DNA of 64,000 nucleotides, taken from assembly GCF_036075115.1 (NCBI RefSeq), contig NZ_CP107958.1, positions 5,208,001 to 5,272,000 of the forward strand. The letters run 5' to 3'. The position numbers and the translations under genes were made by a program. This stretch comes from Streptomyces sp. NBC_00377. Its GTDB lineage: Bacteria > Actinomycetota > Actinomycetes > Streptomycetales > Streptomycetaceae. Position 1 is the first letter of the stretch, and every line of letters begins with the position of its first letter. This document shows, piece by piece, positions 1-8,170 of this stretch. The notes under the pieces are model-generated. The model did not search any database and was not told the DNA's origin. It saw only the letters and a list, made by a program, of their open reading frames with translations.

Positions 1-157
1 ACACAAGGGGAGTTGGATGTTCCGCCCGCTGACGGCCGACGGTGCCGGATCATGGCAATGGCAGGCGGCGAGGACTGCCGGGTTAAAGCAGTGGCATCGG
101 TGGTGCGGAGCGGTGAGGATCTTCGTACCGACCGCCGGACCACGAAGGAGCCCACCC

Positions 158-916
158 ATGAGATCCATGAGACAGCACCGCGCCGCCCTGCTCGTCGCGG
201 TCACCGCCCTTACCCCGGCGCTTCTCTTCACCACCCCGGCTTTCGCCGCCGGCGCGACGGCGGCAACGGTCGCGGGGACGACCGCGACGGCGTCGGCGGC
301 GACCGATACGCCGGTGGACGACATGTCCGAGGAGGACCTCCGTGTCGCGATCGCCCGCATCCTGGCGGACGTGGACTCCGGCAAGCGTGTCGTCCGTGAG
401 GCCAACGCGGCCCTCGACGGCACGGTGGACGACATGCGCACCTTCCTGAAGACCGGCTACCGCCTGGCCCAGGCCGAGGACGACCGGGTCGCCATCGTCC
501 GCATCCTGGCGGACAAGAACTCCGGCAAGGGTGTGGTCCGCGAGGCCAACAAGGCCCTGGACATCGGCACTCCGGAGGCCCTGCGCGCCTTCCTGGAGAC
601 CGGGTTCCGCCTCGCCCGCGCCGAGGACGACCGGGTCGCCATCTTCCGCATCCTGGCGGACAAGAACTCCGGCAAGGGTGTGGTCCGCGAGGCCAACAAG
701 GCCCTCGACATCGGCACTCCGGAGGCCCTGCGCGCCTTCCTGGAGACCGGGTTCCGCCTCGCCCGCGCCGAGGACGACCGGGTCGCCATCGCCCGCATCC
801 TGGCCAACCCGAAGATCAGCGCCGCCCTCCGCGCGGCCGCCGAGAAGGCCATCGACGGGACACCGGAGGAACTGCGGTACTTCCTGGAGGTCGGCCAGTA
901 CGAGGTCGGCCGCTAG
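158..916 (+). CDS. Secreted ALF-repeat protein
   Basis: A 252-residue protein with a Sec signal peptide (MRSMRQ, hydrophobic core, then Ala-rich cleavage region). The rest is four copies of a ~49-residue helical repeat with the pattern RILAD..SGK.VVREAN.ALDGT.E..R.FL..G, which matches the ALF short repeats found in secreted or toxin-like actinobacterial proteins. No catalytic domain is present. The start at 158 has AAGGAG just upstream and directly precedes the signal peptide; an in-frame ATG at 17 would add a nonsecretory leader. The two middle repeats are nearly identical in DNA. The function of ALF repeats is unknown. No operon partner is evident, because the next gene is on the other strand. 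Confidence 0.8.
   Translation: MRSMRQHRAALLVAVTALTPALLFTTPAFAAGATAATVAGTTATASAATDTPVDDMSEEDLRVAIARILADVDSGKRVVREANAALDGTVDDMRTFLKTGYRLAQAEDDRVAIVRILADKNSGKGVVREANKALDIGTPEALRAFLETGFRLARAEDDRVAIFRILADKNSGKGVVREANKALDIGTPEALRAFLETGFRLARAEDDRVAIARILANPKISAALRAAAEKAIDGTPEELRYFLEVGQYEVGR
491..784 (+). repeat. Two near-identical 147-bp tandem copies in the ALF gene
   Basis: Positions 491-637 and 638-784 are the second and third ALF repeats. By eye they differ at only two or three bases over 147, while the flanking first and fourth repeats have diverged. This points to a recent in-frame duplication. Confidence 0.85.
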
Positions 917-957
917 ACCGCCGACGGAAGCCGGTCACCCCGGGCGGGCACCGAGCG

Positions 958-1884
958 TCACCGGGTGAACGGGGCCCGGTCGCGCGCGGACCCGCCACCG
1001 TCACCCTCGACGGCGGTTCGCCCCAGGGCGTTCACCCAGGCGGCCCGTACCCTCTGCCACTCGCGTGCGCAGCCACGCGCGCGGCGGGCGGTGAGGGTCT
1101 GTGGGTGGATCAGGTGCTCGTGGGTCGCCGGGGCTGATCCGTAGACGTAGCAGTAGTGGTTGACGGCGCGTCGGCGGTCCGTGGAGTGCTCGTCCTCGCG
1201 GCCGTCGTCGACGGGGTCGAACATGATCGAGGCCAGCCGCCACGTCCGTGCGGCGGCGAGCAGTCTGCTTTCCCCCTGCGCTCCCTGCCGGAGCAGCATG
1301 AGGGCGGCGAACTGGTCGGCGAAGTCCTCTTCCCTGCCGCCCACCCGGAGATCGAGGGCGTCGATCACGGCGTGCGCGCTCTCGTGGAACAGCGTCTCCA
1401 GCATGACGGCGGACAGGGTGTCGTCGAGGAGACGCTCCCCGGAGTCCCGGTACAGCTCGCGCGTCTCGGTGATTTCGTCGTAACAGATCTCCACCCGGCG
1501 GGTGTCGGGGTCGTAGGCGGACCCTTCCCCGGCGCAGGACCGGACGGACATCACGACCGGCGGGTCCAGCTTCACCAGAGCGGTGACACTCCGCACGGCT
1601 TCCTCCGGCAGCTTGTGCGCGCGGACGAACGCGGCGTCGTCCTTGTCCCGGGCGGACGGACGCTCGTAGTGGACGGTGAAGCTCGCCTCGGACGTTCGCG
1701 GCCCGCCGGGCGCGGCTGTCTGACACGCGGCGGTGAGGGCGGCTGCGACCAGCGTCAGCGCCGCGGCCCGCAGGGCGGTGCGGCCCCGGGCCCTTCTGCC
1801 GATGTTCCCGGCCCCAGCGGTGCGCGTCGGTATCGGCAGCGTCCTCCCCCTCCACGAAGCGGCGCCGACTCGGCTGCGCCGCAA
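958..1884 (-). CDS. DUF4344-type putative metallopeptidase lipoprotein
   Basis: About 308 residues. A twin-Arg-containing basic N-terminus and a hydrophobic stretch end in a lipobox-like LTAAC, so the protein is probably a surface lipoprotein. The body carries HESAHAVIDAL followed by EEDFADQFAALMLL. This HExxH-like zinc motif (HESAH) with a downstream acidic helix is characteristic of the DUF4344 putative metallopeptidase family. The substrate is unknown. The start is uncertain: the first in-frame start is TTG at 1884 without a good ribosome site. A GGAGGGGGAGGA tract about 40 bases inside precedes a CTG codon and may mark the true start. The gene is transcribed alone. Confidence 0.7.
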   Translation of the reverse strand: MRRSRVGAASWRGRTLPIPTRTAGAGNIGRRARGRTALRAAALTLVAAALTAACQTAAPGGPRTSEASFTVHYERPSARDKDDAAFVRAHKLPEEAVRSVTALVKLDPPVVMSVRSCAGEGSAYDPDTRRVEICYDEITETRELYRDSGERLLDDTLSAVMLETLFHESAHAVIDALDLRVGGREEDFADQFAALMLLRQGAQGESRLLAAARTWRLASIMFDPVDDGREDEHSTDRRRAVNHYCYVYGSAPATHEHLIHPQTLTARRARGCAREWQRVRAAWVNALGRTAVEGDGGGSARDRAPFTR

Positions 1885-2060
1885 CCTGATTGCCGTCCGG
1901 CCGAGTATGCCGCGCCGGATCGGCGGCCCGCCGGAATGTCACGGGTCGGCACGAACGGACCTGCCCCGCACATGGATGCGTCGGGGCACGGGAAGTTCCG
2001 ACAGGTGACCTGCGCCGCCGAGGTCCCGCCGTCGTGCTCCCGGCCGAGAGGAAGCCCGTC

Positions 2061-2852
2061 GTGAGTCAGATCGTCCTGCTCGTGGCCGTGTCGGCGGTCG
2101 TCCTCGGGGCGTACGCCGTGCTCGGCGTGCTGTGGTGGGCCCGTGACCGGGCGGACCGGGAGGCCGTCGCGCTGGTGGACGGGGAGAGCGTCGACCTGTA
2201 CCACGCGGTCGCCACGGCCGACGGCGACCGGGGCGCGGACCGGGCCGCCGCCGCCGAACTGCTGCTGGCCGGCCTGATCCGGATCGAGGAGGACGGTCAG
2301 GTGTCGGTCACCGCCGTGGGCGCGGACCCCGCCCGGACGCCGGAGCATCCGGTACCGGCCGCCGTGCTGGTCACGCTGCGAGGGCACGCCCGTCCGCATC
2401 CGCTGAACTGGCTCGACGTGGACGCCGAGCACTGCCGGCGGCGCGACCCCTTCCTGCGGGCCGAGGACGCCGGACGGCCGCGTTGGCCCGAGCGCGACGG
2501 GGACGGCGTCCAGATCGCCGCGATCCTGGTCGCCGCGTCGTACGCGGGGTGGCTCGCCGCCCAACTGATGTACGTGAGCGGGGCGTTCTCCGGGAACGCG
2601 GTCGAGATCGTGGTGGGCGCATGCGCGGGCCTGCTGACCTGGATGGTGTTCGCCCTGGTCCTGCACATCGTGGTGATGGCCGTGTGGCCGGAACGCCGGT
2701 ACCGGTTCGCGGAGTACTGCCGGGGACTGGCACCGCACCCGGCCGAGGCCGCCCTCGACGCGGCGCAGCGCGAGCGGCTCGACCAGGCCATGGCCTACAG
2801 CCCGCCGCGAGAGCCGGACAGGTGGCCGCTGGACACGCCGGGCGCGTTCTGA
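2061..2852 (+). CDS. TIGR04222-like membrane protein of unknown function
   Basis: A 263-residue membrane protein. An N-terminal segment (residues ~4-24) is followed by a soluble region with a winged-helix-like pattern (AAAELLLAGLIRIEEDGQVSV). Two further hydrophobic segments lie at ~150-205. The layout (TM, AAELL..G.I....G, TMs) resembles TIGR04222 membrane proteins, and I assign it tentatively. The GTG start at 2061 has GAGAGGAAG upstream; an upstream ATG at 1890 would give an implausible Arg-rich leader. The role is unknown. Confidence 0.65.
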   Translation: MSQIVLLVAVSAVVLGAYAVLGVLWWARDRADREAVALVDGESVDLYHAVATADGDRGADRAAAAELLLAGLIRIEEDGQVSVTAVGADPARTPEHPVPAAVLVTLRGHARPHPLNWLDVDAEHCRRRDPFLRAEDAGRPRWPERDGDGVQIAAILVAASYAGWLAAQLMYVSGAFSGNAVEIVVGACAGLLTWMVFALVLHIVVMAVWPERRYRFAEYCRGLAPHPAEAALDAAQRERLDQAMAYSPPREPDRWPLDTPGAF

Positions 2853-2978
2853 GGACGATGCCGACCGGTCGGTATGGACACTTCTCCCTTCTCCCGGTAC
2901 AGATGAGGCAGCCACAGTTGAGAACGTCACCCAGGACGCCGTCGTCAGAGCCGCACGTACGCAGCGAAAGGCCCGCCC

Positions 2979-3824
2979 ATGCGCATCGCCGTCACGATCT
3001 TCCTCACCGACGAGACGATCACTCCCACGCGCCTCGCCCGTGAGCTGGAGGAGCGTGGGTTCGCCGGCCTCTATCTGCCCGAGCACACGCACATCCCGGT
3101 CGAGCGGACCAGCCCCTACCCCGCCGGCGGCGACCTGCCCCGTGAGTACGGCCGCACCCTCGACCCCTTCGTCGCCCTCGGTCAGGCGGCCGCGGTGACG
3201 CGGACGCTGGGCCTCGGCACCGGCATCACGCTCGTCGCCCAGCACGACCCGGTCGACCTCGCCAAGCAGATCGCCACCGTCGATCACCTGTCGGGCGGGC
3301 GCCTCACCCTCGGCCTCGGCTACGGCTGGAACGTGGAGGAGGCCGCCGACCACGGTGTCGAGTGGCGTACCCGCCGCGAGCTGGTCCGGGACCGGATGCG
3401 GCTGATGCAGGCCCTCTGGGCGGAGGAGCCGACCGCGTACGAGGGCGAGTACGGCAGCGTCCGCGCCAGCACGGCGTACCCCAAGCCCGTACAGAAGGCG
3501 CGTGGGCCGGTCGTCGGCCCCCGCACGCTCATCGGCGGCGCCGCCGGGCCGAAACTGTTCTCGCACATCTGCGAGTACGCCGACGGCTGGCTGCCGATCG
3601 GCGGCCGCGGCCTCTCCGAGGCGCTCCCCGTGCTGCGCTCCGCGTGGGCGGACGCGGGCCGCGAGCCGGACGCCCTCCAGATCGTGCCGTACGCCGTCCA
3701 GCCGTCCCCCGGCAAGCTCGCGTACTACGCCGAGCTGGGCATCGAGGAGGCCGTGGTGCAGCTGCCGCCGGTGGGGGAGGCGGAGGCGCTGCGCGCCCTG
3801 GACGAGTTCACGCCGTATCTCTAG
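2979..3824 (+). CDS. LLM-class F420-dependent oxidoreductase (TIGR03619-like)
   Basis: A 281-residue luciferase-like TIM-barrel enzyme. Visible family features are the MRIAVTIFLTDETI start, YLPEHTHIPV, LDPFVALGQAAAVTRTLGLGTGI, and the LSGGRLTLGLGYGWNVEE segment that lines the cofactor site. Such enzymes transfer hydride from reduced F420 to unknown substrates. The next gene, read in the same direction, makes the F420 precursor FO, which supports F420 rather than FMN as cofactor. The ATG start has GAAAGG upstream. The C-terminus (VVQLPPVGEAEALRALDEFTPYL) is typical of the TIGR03619 subgroup. Substrate unknown. Confidence 0.85.
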   Translation: MRIAVTIFLTDETITPTRLARELEERGFAGLYLPEHTHIPVERTSPYPAGGDLPREYGRTLDPFVALGQAAAVTRTLGLGTGITLVAQHDPVDLAKQIATVDHLSGGRLTLGLGYGWNVEEAADHGVEWRTRRELVRDRMRLMQALWAEEPTAYEGEYGSVRASTAYPKPVQKARGPVVGPRTLIGGAAGPKLFSHICEYADGWLPIGGRGLSEALPVLRSAWADAGREPDALQIVPYAVQPSPGKLAYYAELGIEEAVVQLPPVGEAEALRALDEFTPYL

Positions 3825-3967
3825 GTCCCGTCTTTCGCCGACGGGTCCGAAGCCGGGCGGCCGCAGCTGGTCCTCGGTGGGCTCGTCGTCGCCCTGCGCT
3901 GCGGACGGGGACGGGTGACGCGTACGCGGAGTCCCAAGCTTGAAAAACGTGATCGTATGCTCGAAGG

Positions 3968-6571
3968 ATGACGACTTCCGCGACCTCCGGAACCGGCCCC
4001 GGCCCGATCCCCGGCCCCACCGAGAACTCCATGCGTCGCGCTCTCAAACGGGCCCGTGACGGCGTGGCGCTGGACGCCGGCGAGGCGGCCGTGCTGCTCC
4101 AGGCGCGCGGCGAGGCGCTCGAGGACCTCACCGCCTCCGCCGCCCGGGTAAGGGACGCCGGCCTGGAGGCGGCCGGCCGGCCCGGCGTCATCACGTACTC
4201 CAAGAGCGTCTTCATCCCCCTCACCCGGCTCTGCCGTGACAAGTGCCACTACTGCACCTTCGTCACGGTCCCCGGCAAACTGCGCCGGGCGGGCCACGGG
4301 ATGTTCATGTCGCCCGACGAGGTGCTCGACATCGCCCGGCGCGGCGCCGCCCTAGGCTGCAAGGAAGCCCTCATCACCCTCGGCGACAAGCCGGAGGAGC
4401 GGTGGCCCGAGGCCAGGGAATGGCTCGACGCGCACGGCTACGACGACACCATCGCCTACGTCCGCGCCATCTCCGTCCGCATCCTCGAGGAGACCGGGCT
4501 GCTGCCGCACCTCAACCCCGGGGTGATGAGCTGGACCGACTTCCAGCGGCTGAAGCCCGTCGCGCCCAGCATGGGCATGATGCTGGAGACCACCGCCACC
4601 CGGCTGTGGTCCGAGCCCGGCGGCCCGCACCACGGCTCCCCGGACAAGGAACCCGCCGTCCGGCTGCGCGTCCTGGAGGACGCCGGCCGTTCCTCCGTCC
4701 CCTTCACCTCCGGGCTCCTGATCGGCATCGGCGAGACGTACGAGGAGCGGGCCGAGTCCCTCTTCGCGCTCCGCAAGGTCTCCCGCGCCTACCACGGCAT
4801 CCAGGAACTGATCATCCAGAACTTCCGCGCCAAGCCGGACACCGCGATGCGTGGCATGCCGGACGCGGAACTCGACGAACTGGTCGCCACCGTGGCCGTC
4901 GCGCGCCACATCATGGGCCCGTCCGCCTGCCTCCAGGCGCCGCCCAACCTCGTCGACAGCGAGTACGAGCGGCTGATCGGGGCCGGCATCGACGACTGGG
5001 GCGGGGTGTCCCCGCTCACCATCGACCACGTCAATCCCGAGCGCCCCTGGCCGCAGATCGACGAACTCGCCGAGAAGTCCGCCGCGGCCGGGTTCGAGCT
5101 GCGGGAACGTCTCTGCGTGTATCCGGAGTTCGTGCGGCGCGGCGAGCCCTGGCTCGATCCCCGGCTGCTCCCGCACGTCCGCGCGCTGGCCGATCCGGAG
5201 ACGGGACTGGCCGTGCCGGACGCCGTCGTCGAGGGACACCCTTGGCAGGAGCCGGAGGAGGTGTTCGTGCCGTCCGGCCGCACCGATCTGCACCGCACCA
5301 TCGACACCGCCGGCCGCACCTCCGACCGCCGCGACGACTTCGACGAGGTGTACGGCGACTGGGGAGCCCTGCGTGAGGCGGCCGCCCCCGGCATGGCGCC
5401 GGAGCGCATCGACACGGACGTACGGCAGGCCCTCGCGACGGCCGCCGACGACCCGACGAAGCTCACCGACGACGAGGCACTCGCCCTGCTCCACGCCGAC
5501 GGCCCGGCCCTGGACGCACTGACCCGCATCGCGGACGACGTCCGCCGCTCGGCCGTCGGCGACGACGTCACCTACATCGTCACGCGGAACATCAACTTCA
5601 CCAACGTCTGCTACACCGGCTGCCGCTTCTGCGCCTTCGCGCAGCGCCGCACCGACGCGGACGCCTACACGCTCTCCCTCGACCAGGTCGCCGACCGCGC
5701 CCAGCAGGCCTGGGAGCTGGGCGCGGTGGAGGTCTGCATGCAGGGCGGCATCCACCCGGACCTGCCCGGCACGGCGTACTTCGACATCGCGAAGGCGGTG
5801 AAGGAGCGGGTCCCGGGCATGCACGTGCACGCCTTCTCGCCGATGGAGGTCGTGAACGGCGCGACCCGCACCGGCCTGTCGATCCGCGAGTGGCTGACGG
5901 CGGCGAAGGAGGCCGGGCTCGACTCCATCCCCGGCACGGCGGCCGAGATCCTCGACGACGAGGTCCGCTGGGTCCTGACCAAGGGCAAACTGCCGACGGC
6001 GACCTGGATCGAGGTCGTCACGACGGCGCACGAGGTCGGGATCCGGTCGTCCTCGACGATGATGTACGGCCATGTCGACCAGCCGAGGCACTGGCTGGGT
6101 CACCTGCGGACGCTGGCCGGGATCCAGCAGCGGACCGGCGGCTTCACGGAGTTCGTCACCCTCCCCTTCATCCACACCAACGCGCCGGTGTACCTGGCGG
6201 GGATCTCCCGCCCCGGCCCGACCATGCGGGACAACCGGGCGGTGACGGCGATGGCCCGGCTGCTCCTGCACCCGCACATCCCCAACATCCAGACCAGCTG
6301 GGTCAAGCTGGGCTCGGAGGGGGCCGCGGAGATGCTCCGCTCGGGGGCGAACGACCTGGGCGGCACGCTGATGGAGGAGACGATCTCGCGGATGGCGGGC
6401 TCGTCGTACGGCTCCTACAAGTCCGTGAAGGACCTGATCGCGGTCGCGGACGCGGCGGGCCGGCCGGCGAGGCCTCGGACGACGCTGTACGGCGAGGTGC
6501 CCGAGGAGCGGCGGCGGGCGGCCTCAGCGTCGGACGGGCACCTGCCGGAACTGCTTCCGGTGCTGGACTGA
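3968..6571 (+). CDS. fbiC: FO synthase, CofG-CofH fusion
   Basis: An 867-residue fusion of two radical-SAM enzymes that together make 7,8-didemethyl-8-hydroxy-5-deazariboflavin (FO), the deazaflavin core of coenzyme F420. The CofG half has CRDKCHYC (Cys89, 93, 96). The CofH half has CYTGCRFC (Cys548, 552, 555). Each is a CX3CX2C motif binding a [4Fe-4S] cluster. Length and domain order match actinobacterial FbiC. The start is ATG after GAAGG. The substrates are tyrosine and a ribityl-pyrimidine intermediate of riboflavin synthesis. The preceding gene is an F420-using reductase. Confidence 0.96.
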   Translation: MTTSATSGTGPGPIPGPTENSMRRALKRARDGVALDAGEAAVLLQARGEALEDLTASAARVRDAGLEAAGRPGVITYSKSVFIPLTRLCRDKCHYCTFVTVPGKLRRAGHGMFMSPDEVLDIARRGAALGCKEALITLGDKPEERWPEAREWLDAHGYDDTIAYVRAISVRILEETGLLPHLNPGVMSWTDFQRLKPVAPSMGMMLETTATRLWSEPGGPHHGSPDKEPAVRLRVLEDAGRSSVPFTSGLLIGIGETYEERAESLFALRKVSRAYHGIQELIIQNFRAKPDTAMRGMPDAELDELVATVAVARHIMGPSACLQAPPNLVDSEYERLIGAGIDDWGGVSPLTIDHVNPERPWPQIDELAEKSAAAGFELRERLCVYPEFVRRGEPWLDPRLLPHVRALADPETGLAVPDAVVEGHPWQEPEEVFVPSGRTDLHRTIDTAGRTSDRRDDFDEVYGDWGALREAAAPGMAPERIDTDVRQALATAADDPTKLTDDEALALLHADGPALDALTRIADDVRRSAVGDDVTYIVTRNINFTNVCYTGCRFCAFAQRRTDADAYTLSLDQVADRAQQAWELGAVEVCMQGGIHPDLPGTAYFDIAKAVKERVPGMHVHAFSPMEVVNGATRTGLSIREWLTAAKEAGLDSIPGTAAEILDDEVRWVLTKGKLPTATWIEVVTTAHEVGIRSSSTMMYGHVDQPRHWLGHLRTLAGIQQRTGGFTEFVTLPFIHTNAPVYLAGISRPGPTMRDNRAVTAMARLLLHPHIPNIQTSWVKLGSEGAAEMLRSGANDLGGTLMEETISRMAGSSYGSYKSVKDLIAVADAAGRPARPRTTLYGEVPEERRRAASASDGHLPELLPVLD

Positions 6572-6656
6572 GGGACCACGGTGGGACCGGGCAGCGGGCC
6601 CCTCGCAGTACGATGATCGGGCCCCGATCTCAGGGGTCCCACAACCGAGGAGATGC

Positions 6657-7244
6657 GTGCCCGTGCCTGCCCGACGGCTTCCCTCCTGGGTCTGGGTCAC
6701 AAGCCTGACAGCCGGCGCGATCGCCGCGGTCGTCGTCCTGACGGCACAGGCCGAGAAGGGCCCGCACCCGACGGCGTCGGCGGCGAACCGCCCGAGCGCC
6801 TCGGCGTCGGCGGGCACGCGCCCCTCGGCGTCGCCGAAACCGTCGGCGACGCCCAAGGCGGCCGAGGTGCCCGACGGTTCGGGCACCGGCCGCCGGATCG
6901 TCTACTCGCTGGGTCAGCACCGGGTCTGGCTGGTCGACGCCGACGACACCGCCCGCCGGACCTTCACGGTCTGGCCGGGCACGGTGAACCCGGCCGTCGG
7001 CAGCTTCACCGTGTCGCTCCGCAAGGACGCCACCACGGGCTCCGACGGCGTGGCGATCGAGCACATCGTCTACTTCTCCGCCACGTCGGGCGTCAACATC
7101 GCCTTCTCCAACGCCGTCGACGGCGCCTCCCCGCCCCCGGCCGCCGCCGGCACGCAGACCGGCGGCATCCGGATGGCCAAGGCGGACGGAACGGCCCTGT
7201 GGGCGTTCGGCGAGACGGGGACGAAGGTCCGGGTCGTCGAGTAG
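6657..7244 (+). CDS. Degenerate L,D-transpeptidase-like exported protein
   Basis: A 195-residue protein: N-terminal hydrophobic anchor (residues ~9-29), Ala/Pro/Ser-rich linker (~30-75), then a YkuD-like domain beginning RRIVYSLGQHRVWLVDADD. The pattern of strands (VWLV, TFTVWPGT, VGSFTV, IAFSNAV, GGIRMAKADGTALW, GTKVRVV) follows L,D-transpeptidases. The active-site segment, normally S-x-G-C-I/V-R-M, here reads TGGIRM, so the catalytic Cys is replaced by Gly, and the usual His-Gly pair is not obvious. It is probably a non-catalytic cell-wall-associated homologue. GTG at 6657 follows CGAGGAG; GTG at 6663 is possible. Confidence 0.65.
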   Translation: MPVPARRLPSWVWVTSLTAGAIAAVVVLTAQAEKGPHPTASAANRPSASASAGTRPSASPKPSATPKAAEVPDGSGTGRRIVYSLGQHRVWLVDADDTARRTFTVWPGTVNPAVGSFTVSLRKDATTGSDGVAIEHIVYFSATSGVNIAFSNAVDGASPPPAAAGTQTGGIRMAKADGTALWAFGETGTKVRVVE

Positions 7245-7248
7245 CTTC

Positions 7249-7348
7249 CCGGTGGCCCGGTGGCCCGGTGGCCCGGTGGCCCGGTGGCCCGGTGGCCCGG
7301 TGGCCCGGTGGCCCGGTGGCCCGGTGGCCCGGTGGCCCGGTGGCCCGG
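7249..7348 (+). repeat. 8-bp tandem repeat, 12.5 copies of CCGGTGGC
   Basis: An uninterrupted array of the octamer CCGGTGGC fills the space between two convergent genes, starting four bases after a stop codon. There is no variation among copies. Because 8 is not a multiple of 3, all frames stay open and give spurious Arg-Trp-Pro-Gly peptides. It could act as a phase-variable or structured spacer, or simply be slippage-prone DNA. Confidence 0.95.
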
Positions 7349-7384
7349 GCGGCCGGCCCCACGTGCGTCACGGAAGCGTGGGAC

Positions 7385-7912
7385 TCATGTCCGGGAGTCG
7401 TCCTGTGGGCGGCCGGGCGGCAGGTGGTTCACGATCAGCACGACCCCGCCGAAGAGGAACGCCCGGGTCGCCGCGTCCAGCCCGTTCCAGTTCTCCGACT
7501 GCCACATGGCGAACCACTCTCCGCCGATCGCGACGAACCCGGCGCCGAAGAGCAGCATGAGCATGAGCAGCCCGTACGTGGACAGCGCGCGGCCGCGTAT
7601 GTGGTCCCGTCGCGCCCAGAACCACGTCCCGGCGGCCAGCACCAGCCCCGTGACCGTCTCCCACGCGATGATCGCGACATAGGCGGCGTCCTGGAGCCCC
7701 TTGCCGGTCACCGCCCGCCACATCAGGTCGTCGTCCTTGAAGGTCGTGTCCATCGCCAGCACATGCCGCACGAACTGCTGGTTCGTGCCGAAGTCGGTGA
7801 TGTTCCCGAAGGCGACGAGGAGCATGTAGAGCGCGACCGTCCCGGTGAGGAGGGCGGCGGTGAGCGGAAGCACGCGTGAGGCGTGGGGGAAGTGTGAGTC
7901 GGGGGTGGTCAT
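7385..7912 (-). CDS. DUF2165 small integral membrane protein
   Basis: A 175-residue protein with four predicted membrane segments (residues ~16-36, 73-95, 102-125, 145-165). Conserved landmarks are NITDFGTNQQFVRHVLAMDTTF in the first loop, the MWRAVT and AWETVTG stretch, and the final segment FLFGGVVLIVNHLPPG. These match the DUF2165 family of predicted small membrane proteins, whose function is unknown. It stands alone and convergent to the upstream gene, with the 8-bp array between their 3' ends. Confidence 0.85.
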   Translation of the reverse strand: MTTPDSHFPHASRVLPLTAALLTGTVALYMLLVAFGNITDFGTNQQFVRHVLAMDTTFKDDDLMWRAVTGKGLQDAAYVAIIAWETVTGLVLAAGTWFWARRDHIRGRALSTYGLLMLMLLFGAGFVAIGGEWFAMWQSENWNGLDAATRAFLFGGVVLIVNHLPPGRPQDDSRT

Positions 7913-8170
7913 GCCGGTGTCCTTACCCCGCCAAGTGCGGTGCCTCTCCTAAGGATTGAGCCAGAAACGGAGGCCGGTCGCCGCGGCCTCCGGCCGGGGT
8001 CTCCACCGCCTCTCCACCACCCCTCCACCCTGCGACCGGGGCACAGAGCGGGCGCAGCCCGGGCATATGCCCCGATCGTTCCGGCACTCCCGGGGTGCGT
8101 CCCCTGTTCCCTTGCGCCTGTTCGATTACAGTGACGAACGTCGTGCGTACGGACGGTACGGGAGGACTTG

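Noticed and set aside
1001..1942. Alternative frame over the DUF4344 gene with an ATG start
   Set aside because: It encodes an Arg/Pro-rich shadow protein; the HESAH-containing frame is the real one despite its poor start codon.
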